From Cyclobacteriaceae bacterium (lineage in GTDB: Bacteria; Bacteroidota; Bacteroidia; Cytophagales; Cyclobacteriaceae), in assembly GCA_025363495.1 (NCBI GenBank), contig JANYDR010000040.1, forward strand, positions 1 through 11,340: a stretch of DNA of 11,340 bases, written 5' to 3'. Numbering within the stretch: the first letter of the stretch is position 1; each line of letters opens with the position of its first letter. The translations under genes were made by a program, and so were the position numbers. The notes under the pieces were generated by a model. The model worked only from the letters and a program-made list of their open reading frames with translations, made no database searches and was not told the origin of the DNA. Positions 1 through 6,997 of this stretch are shown piece by piece.

Positions 1-1
1 T

Positions 2-18
2 GTGGCATCCGTGGCAAA
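2..18. repeat. Short-period intergenic repeat at left edge
   Basis: GTGGCA occurs at 2-7 and again at 11-16, a period of 9 bases, followed by AAA. This matches in style the short-period repeats in the other spacers of this window (near 2959, 5640 and 8004). It may be the end of a longer array cut by the window edge. No coding sense is apparent in positions 1-73. Confidence 0.4.
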
Positions 19-31
19 GTTCTGGCGCAGC

Positions 32-46
32 AATGACGAAGTCATT
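32..46. terminator. Small hairpin downstream of carB
   Basis: AATGAC (32-37), a three-base loop, then GTCATT (41-46) form a perfect 6-bp stem about 27 bases past the carB stop codon. On the carB transcript the loop is UUC closed by a C-G pair. No U-run follows, so this is not a standard intrinsic terminator. It may only mark or protect the 3' end of the message. The role is inferred from position alone. Confidence 0.25.
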
Positions 47-73
47 AATCCGTGTCTTAAGGCCGTGAACACA

Positions 74-2890
74 TCATTTACTCAAATACAAATTCCTCTC
101 CGCATAAATATTCAGGAAGTAATCATCCATTAGATCATCGATAAAATAAATCGCTTCTCCTGTTGATTTCATTTCAGGACCCAGTTCTTTATTAACCTCA
201 GGGAATTTGCTGAATGAAAACACAGGTACTTTTATCGCGTAACCTTTCTTTGTCGGGTTGAATGTAAAATCCTTCACTTTCTTTTCACCCAACATCACCT
301 TTGTAGCATAGTTAACATACGGCTCATCATATGCTTTGCAGATAAAAGGCACGGTACGCGAAGCGCGTGGATTTGCTTCTATGATATAAACCTTATCGTT
401 CTTGATGGCAAATTGTATATTGATCAGACCAACTGTCTTTAGTGCGATTGCGATTCGCTTCGTGTAGCTTTCAATTTGCTTTATTATAAAGTCACCAAGA
501 TTATATGGTGGAAGTACTGCGTATGAATCTCCTGAGTGAATACCTGCCGGTTCAATATGCTGCATGATACCGATGATATAGACATCTTCACCATCGCAGA
601 TAGCATCAGCTTCCGCTTCAATAGCGCCGTCAAGAAAATGGTCAAGCAACACTTTGTTCTCGGGAAGATGTTTCCAGATGTCAAGAATGTGATTCTCCAA
701 TTCTTTTTCGTTGATCACAATCTTCATGCTTTGACCTCCTAAGACGTATGAAGGTCGTACTAACAACGGAAACCCAATAGTCTTCGAAACCTCCAAAGCT
801 TCGTCGGCATCAGTAGCAACACCAAAAACAGGATAAGGAATTCCCAAATCTTTAAGAAGTGTTGAAAAGCTTCCGCGGTCTTCAGCGAGGTCGAGAGCTT
901 CGTAGGAGGTGCCCATAATTTTTACTCCATATTTCATCAGCTTTTCAGCTAACTTCAATGCAGTCTGTCCACCTAACTGTACAATTACACCTTCTGGTTT
1001 TTCGTGCTGAATGATGTCCCAGAGATGTTCCCAGAATACTGGCTCAAAGTAAAGTTTATCGGCGATATCAAAATCCGTTGAAACTGTTTCAGGATTACAA
1101 TTGATCATGATGGCTTCATAACCGCATTCTTTTGCAGCCAGAATTCCGTGAACACATGAATAATCAAATTCAATTCCCTGTCCAATTCGATTTGGACCGG
1201 ATCCAAGTACAATCACTTTCTTTTTTGTGGAGGGCTTTGATTCATTTTCAGAATCAAATGTTGAGTAGTAGTATGGAGTCTTCGCTTCAAATTCTGCAGC
1301 ACAGGTGTCGACCAATTTATAAACACGATTGATTCCCATTTCACGTCGCTTGAGATGCACTTCACTTTCACGACAATCGATAAGGTGAGCAATCTGGCGG
1401 TCAGCATAGCCTTTTTCTTTCGCGGTGCGCATCAGTGATGCCGGAAGAGTTTCAAGTGTAAATTTTTCAATTTCGTTTTCAATCTCAATTAACTCCCATA
1501 TCTGATCCAAAAACCATTGATCAATTTTGGTAAGATTCTGAATGGTCTTCATCGAAATACCAAGCTTCATCGAATCGTAAATATGAAAGAGACGGTTCCA
1601 GCTTGGATGGCCCAGACTGTACAACAACTCCGTTTGATTCTTCACTTCTTTTCCGTCGGCACCTAACCCATTTCTTCTAATCTCGAGTGACTGACAGGCT
1701 TTTTGCAATGCTTCCTGAAAGTTTCTTCCGATGCCCATCACTTCCCCTACCGATTTCATTTGCAGTCCGAGACGACGATCTGCACCATGAAACTTATCGA
1801 AGTTCCAGCGTGGAATTTTTACAATGACATAATCCAGCGCCGGCTCGAAGTAAGCAGTTGTTGTTCCGGTGATAGCATTACTTAATTCATCAAGGTTATA
1901 ACCGATAGCAAGCTTGGCAGCAATTTTTGCAATTGGATAACCAGTTGCTTTCGATGCAAGAGCTGAAGACCGTGATACACGTGGATTAATCTCAATACCA
2001 ATAATCTGATCATCGTTATCGGGATTAACAGAGAACTGCACGTTACAACCCCCAGCAAATCTTCCAATCCCGTTCATCATTCTTATGGCTAGGTCGCGCA
2101 TGTGCTGATAAACTGTATCGGGTAAAGTCATTGCGGGAGCTACGGTTATGGAATCTCCGGTATGAATTCCCATCGGATCAAAGTTCTCGATGGAGCAAAT
2201 GATGATTACGTTGCCATTGCCATCGCGGAGTAATTCCAACTCATATTCTTTCCAACCCATAATGCTCTGTTCCACCAGCACCTCATGTATAGGAGAAGCA
2301 TGAAGTCCGCGATTAAGCGCCGCGTCAAATTCTTCTGGCTTCTCAACAAATCCACCGCCAGTTCCGCCAAGGGTGTAGGATGGACGAATCACCAACGGAA
2401 ACCCAATCTCCTGCGCAATTTCTTTTCCTTCCAGAAACGAAGTGGCCGTTGCGCCTTTACAGACACCAACACCCAGTTCGTTCATTTTTAGTCTGAATTT
2501 CTCTCTGTTCTCTGTAGTTTCAATGGCGAGAATATCTACGCCAATAATTTTCACGCCATAATGTTCCCAGATTCCTGCCTTATCGCAGTCTATACACAGG
2601 TTCAAGGCTGTTTGTCCGCCCATTGTGGGTAGCACTGCATCAACATGATGTTTTTCTAATATTTCCCGTATATATTTCTTTTCAAGGGGCTTCAGGTAAA
2701 TATGGTCCGCTGTCACCTTGTCGGTCATGATGGTGGCAGGATTGGAGTTGATGAGGATCACCTCAATTCCCTCTTCCCGCAAGGACCGCGAGGCCTGGGA
2801 GCCCGCATAGTCAAATTCACAAGCTTGTCCGATGATAATTGGGCCGCTTCCGATGATTAAAACTGAACGAATACTGCGATCTCTTGGCAT
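74..2890 (-). CDS. carB: Carbamoyl-phosphate synthase large subunit, short form
   Basis: Makes carbamoyl phosphate from bicarbonate, two ATP and ammonia supplied by the small subunit CarA, for pyrimidine and arginine synthesis in the cytoplasm. With the ATG at 2890 it is 938 residues. Two homologous halves are visible. The first has IGSGPIIIGQ (13-22), the ATP-grasp loop RPSYTLGGTGGG (169-180) and metal ligands near E300/N302 in EINPRVSR. A linker/oligomerisation region runs to about 550. The second half opens with GSGPNRIGQG (about 563-572) and contains RPSYVLGG and EANPRASR. The chain ends just after LGPEMKSTGE, so the C-terminal MGS-like allosteric domain (about 135 residues in the 1073-residue E. 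coli enzyme) is absent. From memory, this short form is usual in flavobacteria and relatives. A TTG at 2914 would add eight residues, but it lies inside the predicted -7 box and was rejected. carA is not in the window. Confidence 0.97.
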   Translation of the reverse strand: MPRDRSIRSVLIIGSGPIIIGQACEFDYAGSQASRSLREEGIEVILINSNPATIMTDKVTADHIYLKPLEKKYIREILEKHHVDAVLPTMGGQTALNLCIDCDKAGIWEHYGVKIIGVDILAIETTENREKFRLKMNELGVGVCKGATATSFLEGKEIAQEIGFPLVIRPSYTLGGTGGGFVEKPEEFDAALNRGLHASPIHEVLVEQSIMGWKEYELELLRDGNGNVIIICSIENFDPMGIHTGDSITVAPAMTLPDTVYQHMRDLAIRMMNGIGRFAGGCNVQFSVNPDNDDQIIGIEINPRVSRSSALASKATGYPIAKIAAKLAIGYNLDELSNAITGTTTAYFEPALDYVIVKIPRWNFDKFHGADRRLGLQMKSVGEVMGIGRNFQEALQKACQSLEIRRNGLGADGKEVKNQTELLYSLGHPSWNRLFHIYDSMKLGISMKTIQNLTKIDQWFLDQIWELIEIENEIEKFTLETLPASLMRTAKEKGYADRQIAHLIDCRESEVHLKRREMGINRVYKLVDTCAAEFEAKTPYYYSTFDSENESKPSTKKKVIVLGSGPNRIGQGIEFDYSCVHGILAAKECGYEAIMINCNPETVSTDFDIADKLYFEPVFWEHLWDIIQHEKPEGVIVQLGGQTALKLAEKLMKYGVKIMGTSYEALDLAEDRGSFSTLLKDLGIPYPVFGVATDADEALEVSKTIGFPLLVRPSYVLGGQSMKIVINEKELENHILDIWKHLPENKVLLDHFLDGAIEAEADAICDGEDVYIIGIMQHIEPAGIHSGDSYAVLPPYNLGDFIIKQIESYTKRIAIALKTVGLINIQFAIKNDKVYIIEANPRASRTVPFICKAYDEPYVNYATKVMLGEKKVKDFTFNPTKKGYAIKVPVFSFSKFPEVNKELGPEMKSTGEAIYFIDDLMDDYFLNIYAERNLYLSK

Positions 2891-2911
2891 AGTGGGATTA
2901 GATAAATCGGG

Positions 2912-2919
2912 CAAAAGTA
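2912..2919 (-). promoter_or_regulatory. Predicted -7 promoter box of carB
   Basis: On the minus strand this reads TACTTTTG, a full match to the Bacteroidota -7 consensus TAnnTTTG. A transcript starting 5-7 bases downstream would have a leader of about 15 bases before the ATG at 2890. No clear TTTG -33 element is seen. Instead an 11-base palindrome (2932-2942) sits there. Confidence 0.6.
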
Positions 2920-2931
2920 AACAGAGAATAA

Positions 2932-2942
2932 GCGGATTCCGC
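2932..2942. promoter_or_regulatory. 11-bp palindrome at the -33 position of carB
   Basis: GCGGA-T-TCCGC is a perfect inverted repeat with a one-base centre, centred about 20 bases upstream of the carB -7 box. It could be an operator for pyrimidine or arginine control, or chance. No known regulator site is recognised. Confidence 0.25.
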
Positions 2943-2958
2943 AGGATGGAGAAAATTA

Positions 2959-3023
2959 ATCTTTGAACAGGATTTTGATGATTTTAGGATTGGCAGGATT
3001 AACTCGGATAAGCTTTAACGCGG
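2959..3023. repeat. Imperfect direct repeat, copy 1
   Basis: A 65-base unit beginning ATCTTTGAACAGGATTTT, repeated with roughly 57 of 65 positions matching at 3047-3109. The unit is itself built of AGGATT words (2969, 2986 and 2995). It lies between the divergent carB and GMC genes and has no coding potential that I can see. Similar GGATT-rich intergenic strings are common in bacterial genomes, from memory. Confidence 0.75.
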
Positions 3024-3046
3024 AAGGTTGTTTGTGCTGACCTTAC

Positions 3047-3109
3047 ATCTTTGAACAGGATTTGGTGATTTTGGGATTAGCAGGATTGACTCGGATAAAT
3101 TTAATGCGG
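3047..3109. repeat. Imperfect direct repeat, copy 2
   Basis: A 63-base unit starting 88 bases after copy 1. Most differences from copy 1 are A/G or C/T transitions, plus two single-base gaps. Weaker similarity continues to a shared TGACCTT (ending at 3044 and 3125), so the true duplicated unit may be about 80-86 bases. Together with copy 1 it fills most of the 294-base gene-free divergent spacer. Confidence 0.75.
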
Positions 3110-3123
3110 TCGTTGCGATGACC

Positions 3124-3162
3124 TTTGACGTAAATGGATTCGGAAACCGTTATAATTTTTTG
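3124..3162 (+). promoter_or_regulatory. Possible promoter of the GMC oxidoreductase gene
   Basis: TTTGAC at 3124-3129 and TATAAT at 3151-3156 (running into TTTTTTG, ending at 3162) lie upstream of the start at 3185. The spacing of about 21 bases is longer than ideal for a sigma-70 promoter. The TAnnTTTG match is imperfect. This is the best candidate in the spacer. Confidence 0.3.
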
Positions 3163-3184
3163 CAATTTTTAAGTTCGAAAGGTG

Positions 3185-4879
3185 ATGAATCTTAATATTA
3201 AAGCAAACGAACAAAATACTTACGACGCTATCGTTGTTGGGTCGGGGATTAGTGGAGGCTGGGCGGCGAAAGAGCTTTGTGAAAAAGGTCTGAAAGTATT
3301 GATGCTCGAGAGGGGCAAGCCAGTTGAGCATCCCAACTATCCAACCGCAACAAAAGATCCTTGGGATATTCCTAATGGTGGAAGATTGACACGGGAAGAT
3401 ATTGAACGTTGTCCTATCCAGACACGGCATTATTCAATTCGTGGTGACAATAAACAATTTTATATCAATGATCTTGAGAATCCATATACTGAAGTAAAAC
3501 GGTTTGACTGGATAAGAGGCGACATTGTTGGAGGCAGATCATTATTATGGGCGAGACAGGTTTATCGCTGGAGTGATCTCGACTTTGAGGCAAATCTTCG
3601 GGACGGTCATGGAGTAGATTGGCCGATTCGTTATAAAGATATCGCCCCCTGGTATGATTATGTGGAGAAGTTCATTGGAGTTTCCGGACAGGCAGAGGGG
3701 ATCCCGCATCTTCCGGATGGAATATTTCAGCCACCGATGGAAATGAATTGTGTGGAAACGTTTTTTAAGAAATCAACGGAAGAAAAATTTCCAGAAAGGA
3801 AAATAACAATTGGAAGAGTAGCCAATGCTACTGCACCAGTTAAAGGACGCGGAGTTTGTCAGTACAGAAATCTTTGTCATCGGGGTTGTCCGTATGGAGC
3901 ATTCTTCAGTACGAATGCCAGTACTCTTCCGGCAGCATTTGAAACAGGCAATCTTACATTGAGAACGAATTCGTTGGTCAACAAAGTTATCTATGATGAT
4001 AAAAAAGGGAGAGCGGTTGGTGTGGAGATCGTTGATACCGAAACAAATGAAATGATTGAATTTTATTCGAAAATCATTTTCATCAACGCTTCTACGATGG
4101 CGACAGCATTTATTTTATTGAATTCAACATCAAGCCGGTTTCCCAATGGCCTTGGCAATGATAGTGATCAGGTTGGTCGTAACATTATGGACCATCATAA
4201 AGGCGCAGGAGCCAATGCTCATGCAGAAGGATTTGACGACAAGTATTACTCAGGACGAAGGCCGAATGGAATTTATCTCCCGCGCTTTCGCAACATAAAA
4301 GAGAAAAGAACTGATTATCTCAGAGGCTTTGGCTATCAGGGAGGTGCATCGCGTGCAGGTTGGAACAATGATATTATAAACAAGCCTATTGGTGCTGAAT
4401 TAAAAGAGTCTATTCAAACTCCAGGAGGCTGGACGTTTGGGCTCGGAGGTTTTGGTGAATGTCTTCCGTATGAATCCAACCGGGCAGTGTTGGACACAAC
4501 AAAAAAAGACAAGTGGGGAAGACCTACGCTAAGTGTTGATTGTGAATTCAAAGAGAATGAAAATGCGATGCAGAAAGACGAAGCACAATCGGCGGCAGAA
4601 ATGTTGGAAGCAGCGGGATTTAAAAACGTAAATTCCTATAATAACATATCTTTTCCCGGCAATGCCAATCATGAGATGGGAACTGCAAGGATGGGAAGAG
4701 ATCCGAAGACCTCCGTGCTTAACGGATACAATCAGATGCATGCTGCGAAGAATGTTTTTATAACAGATGGATCGTTTATGGTTTCTTCATCGTGTGTGAA
4801 TCCGTCGCTGACGTACATGGCGATGACGGCGAGGGCGTGTGAGTATGCGGTGGATGAACTGAAGAAAGGGAATATTTAG
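3185..4879 (+). CDS. GMC-family FAD-dependent oxidoreductase
   Basis: Probably oxidises a sugar, polyol or other alcohol, passing electrons from FAD to an acceptor; the substrate is unknown. It is 564 residues from the ATG at 3185. An overlapping GTG at 3182 would add one residue, and AAAGG lies just before both. Numbering from the GTG, the FAD-binding GxGxxG is at 20-25, with the ribose-binding acid near E43. The C-terminal GMC domain has NHEMGTARMG with the likely catalytic His497, and SSCVNPSLT with Asn540, as in the pyranose-oxidase/glucoside-3-dehydrogenase branch. C226-x5-C232-x3-C236 precedes PYGA. The same spacing is known from memory in the 3Fe-4S site of Burkholderia FAD-glucose dehydrogenase. 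No signal peptide or Tat motif is seen. The small subunit and cytochrome often paired with such enzymes are not adjacent. The nearest genes are unrelated. Confidence 0.9.
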   Translation: MNLNIKANEQNTYDAIVVGSGISGGWAAKELCEKGLKVLMLERGKPVEHPNYPTATKDPWDIPNGGRLTREDIERCPIQTRHYSIRGDNKQFYINDLENPYTEVKRFDWIRGDIVGGRSLLWARQVYRWSDLDFEANLRDGHGVDWPIRYKDIAPWYDYVEKFIGVSGQAEGIPHLPDGIFQPPMEMNCVETFFKKSTEEKFPERKITIGRVANATAPVKGRGVCQYRNLCHRGCPYGAFFSTNASTLPAAFETGNLTLRTNSLVNKVIYDDKKGRAVGVEIVDTETNEMIEFYSKIIFINASTMATAFILLNSTSSRFPNGLGNDSDQVGRNIMDHHKGAGANAHAEGFDDKYYSGRRPNGIYLPRFRNIKEKRTDYLRGFGYQGGASRAGWNNDIINKPIGAELKESIQTPGGWTFGLGGFGECLPYESNRAVLDTTKKDKWGRPTLSVDCEFKENENAMQKDEAQSAAEMLEAAGFKNVNSYNNISFPGNANHEMGTARMGRDPKTSVLNGYNQMHAAKNVFITDGSFMVSSSCVNPSLTYMAMTARACEYAVDELKKGNI

Positions 4880-4936
4880 TCAGGTTTTCCGATTACCGAA
4901 AAAATAATTCTTAAGACAATTCTAGTGAAATTAGAT

Positions 4937-4951
4937 TTCCCAAAATGGGAA
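4937..4951. promoter_or_regulatory. Inverted repeat, probable operator of the toxin-antitoxin gene
   Basis: TTCCCA (4937-4942), AAA, TGGGAA (4946-4951) form a perfect 15-base inverted repeat. It ends 8 bases before the -7 box of the fused HigB-HigA gene and covers the expected -33 zone. HigA-type antitoxins repress their own promoters by binding such palindromes through the HTH domain. Function is inferred from symmetry and position. Confidence 0.6.
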
Positions 4952-4959
4952 CTTTTTAC

Positions 4960-4967
4960 TAATTTTG
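4960..4967 (+). promoter_or_regulatory. Predicted -7 promoter box of the toxin-antitoxin gene
   Basis: TAATTTTG is a full match to the Bacteroidota TAnnTTTG -7 element. Transcription from about 4972-4975 would leave only 5-8 bases before the TTG start at 4980, so the message would be almost leaderless. It also excludes an upstream in-frame TTG at 4965, which lies within the box. Confidence 0.6.
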
Positions 4968-4979
4968 ATACTTGTAAGC

Positions 4980-5633
4980 TTGAGAGTTATCGCAAAGAAA
5001 ATCTTAAGAGAATTTTGGAATAAGCATCCTGATTGCGAGCAGCAGTTAAAATCCTGGTATCAGGCGGCAGAAGAGAGTGAGTGGAGGACCTTTAACGACA
5101 TAAAAAGGGAATATCCTTCAGCAAGTATTCTTGGTGATAACAGAGTCGTATTCAATATTAAAGGAAATAATTATAGACTGATAATTAGAATAAATTTTCA
5201 TTATCAAATGGTGTGGATTCGATTCGTTGGAACGCACAGAGAGTATGATAAAATGACGCAAAACGAGTTTAGGATTATGAATATAAAACCCGTAAAAACT
5301 AAGAAAGATTATCAACAAGCTTTAAGCAGACTTGAGATTATTTTTGACGCTAAAAAGGGAACTACAGAGGGAGATGAACTTGAAATATTGGGGATACTAA
5401 TAGACCGATATGAAAACGAACATTTTCCTATTGATCTGCCTGATCCAATTGAAGCTATAAAATTCAGAATGGAGCAATTGGGGTATACTCAAACTGATTT
5501 AGCCAATGTAGTGGGATTGAAAAGCAGGGCAAGTGAAATTTTGAGTGGCAAAAGGAAGTTATCGCTGGAGATGATAAGGCAATTGCATGAGAAGTTGAAT
5601 ATTCCTACGGATGTTTTAATTCAGGCTTACTGA
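4980..5633 (+). CDS. Fused HigB-type toxin / HigA-type antitoxin
   Basis: One unbroken frame of 217 residues carries both halves of a type II toxin-antitoxin pair that is normally two genes. Residues 1-99 resemble the HigB (RelE-fold) mRNA interferase family: an N-terminal RVIAKK...LREFW, then YPSASILGDNRVVFNIKG (45-62), NYRLIIRIN, and VGTHREYDK near 83-91. Residues 100-217 resemble HigA. They open MNIKPVKTKKDY, as free antitoxins do, followed by PDPIEAIKFRMEQLG and an XRE-type helix-turn-helix around 164-190 (TQTDLANVVGLKSRASEILS). There is essentially no linker. The TTG at 4980 was chosen because family members start at MRVIAKK and the promoter box covers the earlier TTG. In the pair the toxin cleaves translated mRNA and the antitoxin neutralises it and represses the promoter. 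Whether the fusion is active, self-inhibited or inert cannot be told. It has its own promoter and operator and faces the 3' end of the DUF58 gene. Confidence 0.85.
   Translation: MRVIAKKILREFWNKHPDCEQQLKSWYQAAEESEWRTFNDIKREYPSASILGDNRVVFNIKGNNYRLIIRINFHYQMVWIRFVGTHREYDKMTQNEFRIMNIKPVKTKKDYQQALSRLEIIFDAKKGTTEGDELEILGILIDRYENEHFPIDLPDPIEAIKFRMEQLGYTQTDLANVVGLKSRASEILSGKRKLSLEMIRQLHEKLNIPTDVLIQAY
5277..5633 (+). other. Possible internally initiated free antitoxin (118 aa)
   Basis: The in-frame ATG at 5277 falls exactly where a separate HigA would begin (MNIKP). GAG (5265-5267) and AGG (5271-5273) lie upstream and could act as a weak ribosome site. Initiation here would give a free 118-residue HTH antitoxin from the same message, alongside the full fusion. 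This is inference: the ATG and its position are seen, its use is not. Confidence 0.35.
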
Positions 5634-5639
5634 TTGTGT

Positions 5640-5660
5640 CTTCGTGACTTCGTGGTAAAA
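5640..5660. repeat. Short-period repeat between convergent genes
   Basis: CTTCGTGA (5640-5647) is followed directly by CTTCGTGG (5648-5655) and TAAAA, filling most of the 32-base gap between the toxin-antitoxin stop and the DUF58 stop. No hairpin terminator is visible here for either convergent transcript. Similar CTTCGTG-type tandem words are common intergenic sequence in other bacteria, from memory. Confidence 0.5.
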
Positions 5661-5665
5661 TAATC

Positions 5666-6997
5666 CTAAATCAAATTCCTCGCTTTCAATTCCAAATACT
5701 TATTAATCGTATTCACCGTCAATTGCTCTGGCGTAGTAAGTATTGATTGAATCCCTCTTCTCTTTAGTTCTTTTACAATTAGCTTCTTGTCGTAGCTGAA
5801 TTTTTCAGCCACAGCTTTGTAATAAATTTCTTTTACGCTGTTGGCTGGTTCTTCCAGCAACGATTTCATTTCAGTGTTTTCAAAGAAGATCACCACAAGC
5901 AAATGGCGTTGCGATAGGCTCTTCAAATACGGCAACTGTCGCTCCATGGCGAAAAGGCTTTCAAAGTTGGTAAACAACAGCAATAAACTTCGTTGATTGA
6001 TCTTACTTCTGACATGTGCGTGCAATCTTGAAAAATCAGATTCGCGGAAAGCGGTCTTCTGGTGATAGAGTACCTCCTGAATTACCGACATCTGGTTATT
6101 TCTCCTGCTTGCAGGCAGCATTGTTCCAATTGTATCCTGAAACGTAATCAACCCTGCCTTGTCAAATTTCTTGATTGCAATATTGGAAATCACTAATGAA
6201 GCATTGACTGCGTAATCTAGCAGGCTTAATCCATTGAACGGCATCTGCATCACTCGGCCTTTATCAATAAGTGAATAAACCTGTTGTGATCGTTCATCCT
6301 GATATTGATTTACCATCAATCGCGACTTACGAGCAGTGGCCTTCCAATTCAACGTCCGGATATCATCTCCGTTAACGTATTCCTTGATAAGTTCAAACTC
6401 CTGGTTCTGTCCGATCTTTCTGATTTTCTTTATGCCAACTTCTGTAAGCCGGTTGCTGATAGCAAGCAACTCAAACTTGCGCATCTGCAGATAGGAAGGA
6501 TAGACAGGAACCACCTTGTCTCCCGAGAAAGAGAAGCGTCTTGAAAGAATCTTCAGGGGAGAACTTACCAGCACATTTACGGCGCCGAAGGAATATTCAC
6601 CACGTTTTACGGGTCTTACGTGATAGGTTACTACTTCATTATCTCCCGACTTCATGGAGATATTAAACTCTAAATTTCTTCGCTGGAACTGATGTGGAAG
6701 TTCATCGAATATTCTGAGTGATATTGGGAATGAATAGAAATTCTCAAGATGGATTTTTATTTCATTCTCATCTCCATTTGAAAGCCGGTCTGGCGCGAGT
6801 CGATGACCATTTAATCCGCGCTTCACGCGAAAGAGAAGCAGGCTATCGGTAAGGATTAAGGCAAGAAAAAGATAGAATAAAATCTTCGGAACCCATACAC
6901 CGGTATTCATCACGAATGACAAAATGAAAACCCCTACCATCAGCCCAACGGCATAAAAAAATCTGTTGTTGATATAAAGGCTGCGGATGAATTTCAC
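5666..6997 (-). CDS. DUF58 domain membrane-anchored vWA-like protein
   Basis: A partner protein of MoxR ATPases, thought to act in assembly or activation of envelope or metal-dependent complexes; no specific substrate is known. It is 443 residues. Two N-terminal membrane helices (about 14-31 and 36-56) are followed by a beta-rich region, then the DUF58 signature EYVNGDDIRTLNWKATA (206-222), then a vWA-like fold beginning YSLIDKGRVM (241-250). The metal site DxSxS reads D245-K-G-R-V, so two of the three usual residues are replaced. The last segment holds a conserved-looking LLLLFTNFES (337-346). The start is a GTG whose G is the last base of the MoxR stop codon (TAGTG), a sign of translational coupling. 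It is the last gene of the operon and converges on the toxin-antitoxin gene. Confidence 0.92.
   Translation of the reverse strand: MKFIRSLYINNRFFYAVGLMVGVFILSFVMNTGVWVPKILFYLFLALILTDSLLLFRVKRGLNGHRLAPDRLSNGDENEIKIHLENFYSFPISLRIFDELPHQFQRRNLEFNISMKSGDNEVVTYHVRPVKRGEYSFGAVNVLVSSPLKILSRRFSFSGDKVVPVYPSYLQMRKFELLAISNRLTEVGIKKIRKIGQNQEFELIKEYVNGDDIRTLNWKATARKSRLMVNQYQDERSQQVYSLIDKGRVMQMPFNGLSLLDYAVNASLVISNIAIKKFDKAGLITFQDTIGTMLPASRRNNQMSVIQEVLYHQKTAFRESDFSRLHAHVRSKINQRSLLLLFTNFESLFAMERQLPYLKSLSQRHLLVVIFFENTEMKSLLEEPANSVKEIYYKAVAEKFSYDKKLIVKELKRRGIQSILTTPEQLTVNTINKYLELKARNLI

Noticed and set aside
2891..2914. TTG at 2914 as carB start
   Set aside because: It lies within the TACTTTTG promoter box, and the ATG at 2890 gives the usual MPRD...SVLIIGSGP N-terminus.
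2959..3109. CRISPR array
   Set aside because: There are only two imperfect copies, the units are too long, and there are no uniform spacers or cas genes.
3101..3430. 109-codon open frame on the minus strand overlapping the GMC start
   Set aside because: It is antisense to a well-supported gene and shows no recognisable domain.
4884..4905. Possible terminator after the GMC gene
   Set aside because: The best stem is 5-6 mostly A-T pairs with a bulge and there is no clean U-run, so it is too weak to call.
4965..4979. TTG at 4965 as start of the toxin-antitoxin frame
   Set aside because: It is the end of the predicted -7 box, so it would not be in the transcript; the family begins at the next TTG (RVIAKK).
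5247..5280. Sequencing error creating the HigB-HigA fusion
   Set aside because: Not excluded, but removing one A from the four-A run would end the toxin at 91 residues, shorter than is usual from memory, and a four-base run is a poor site for error. Kept as the main caveat.
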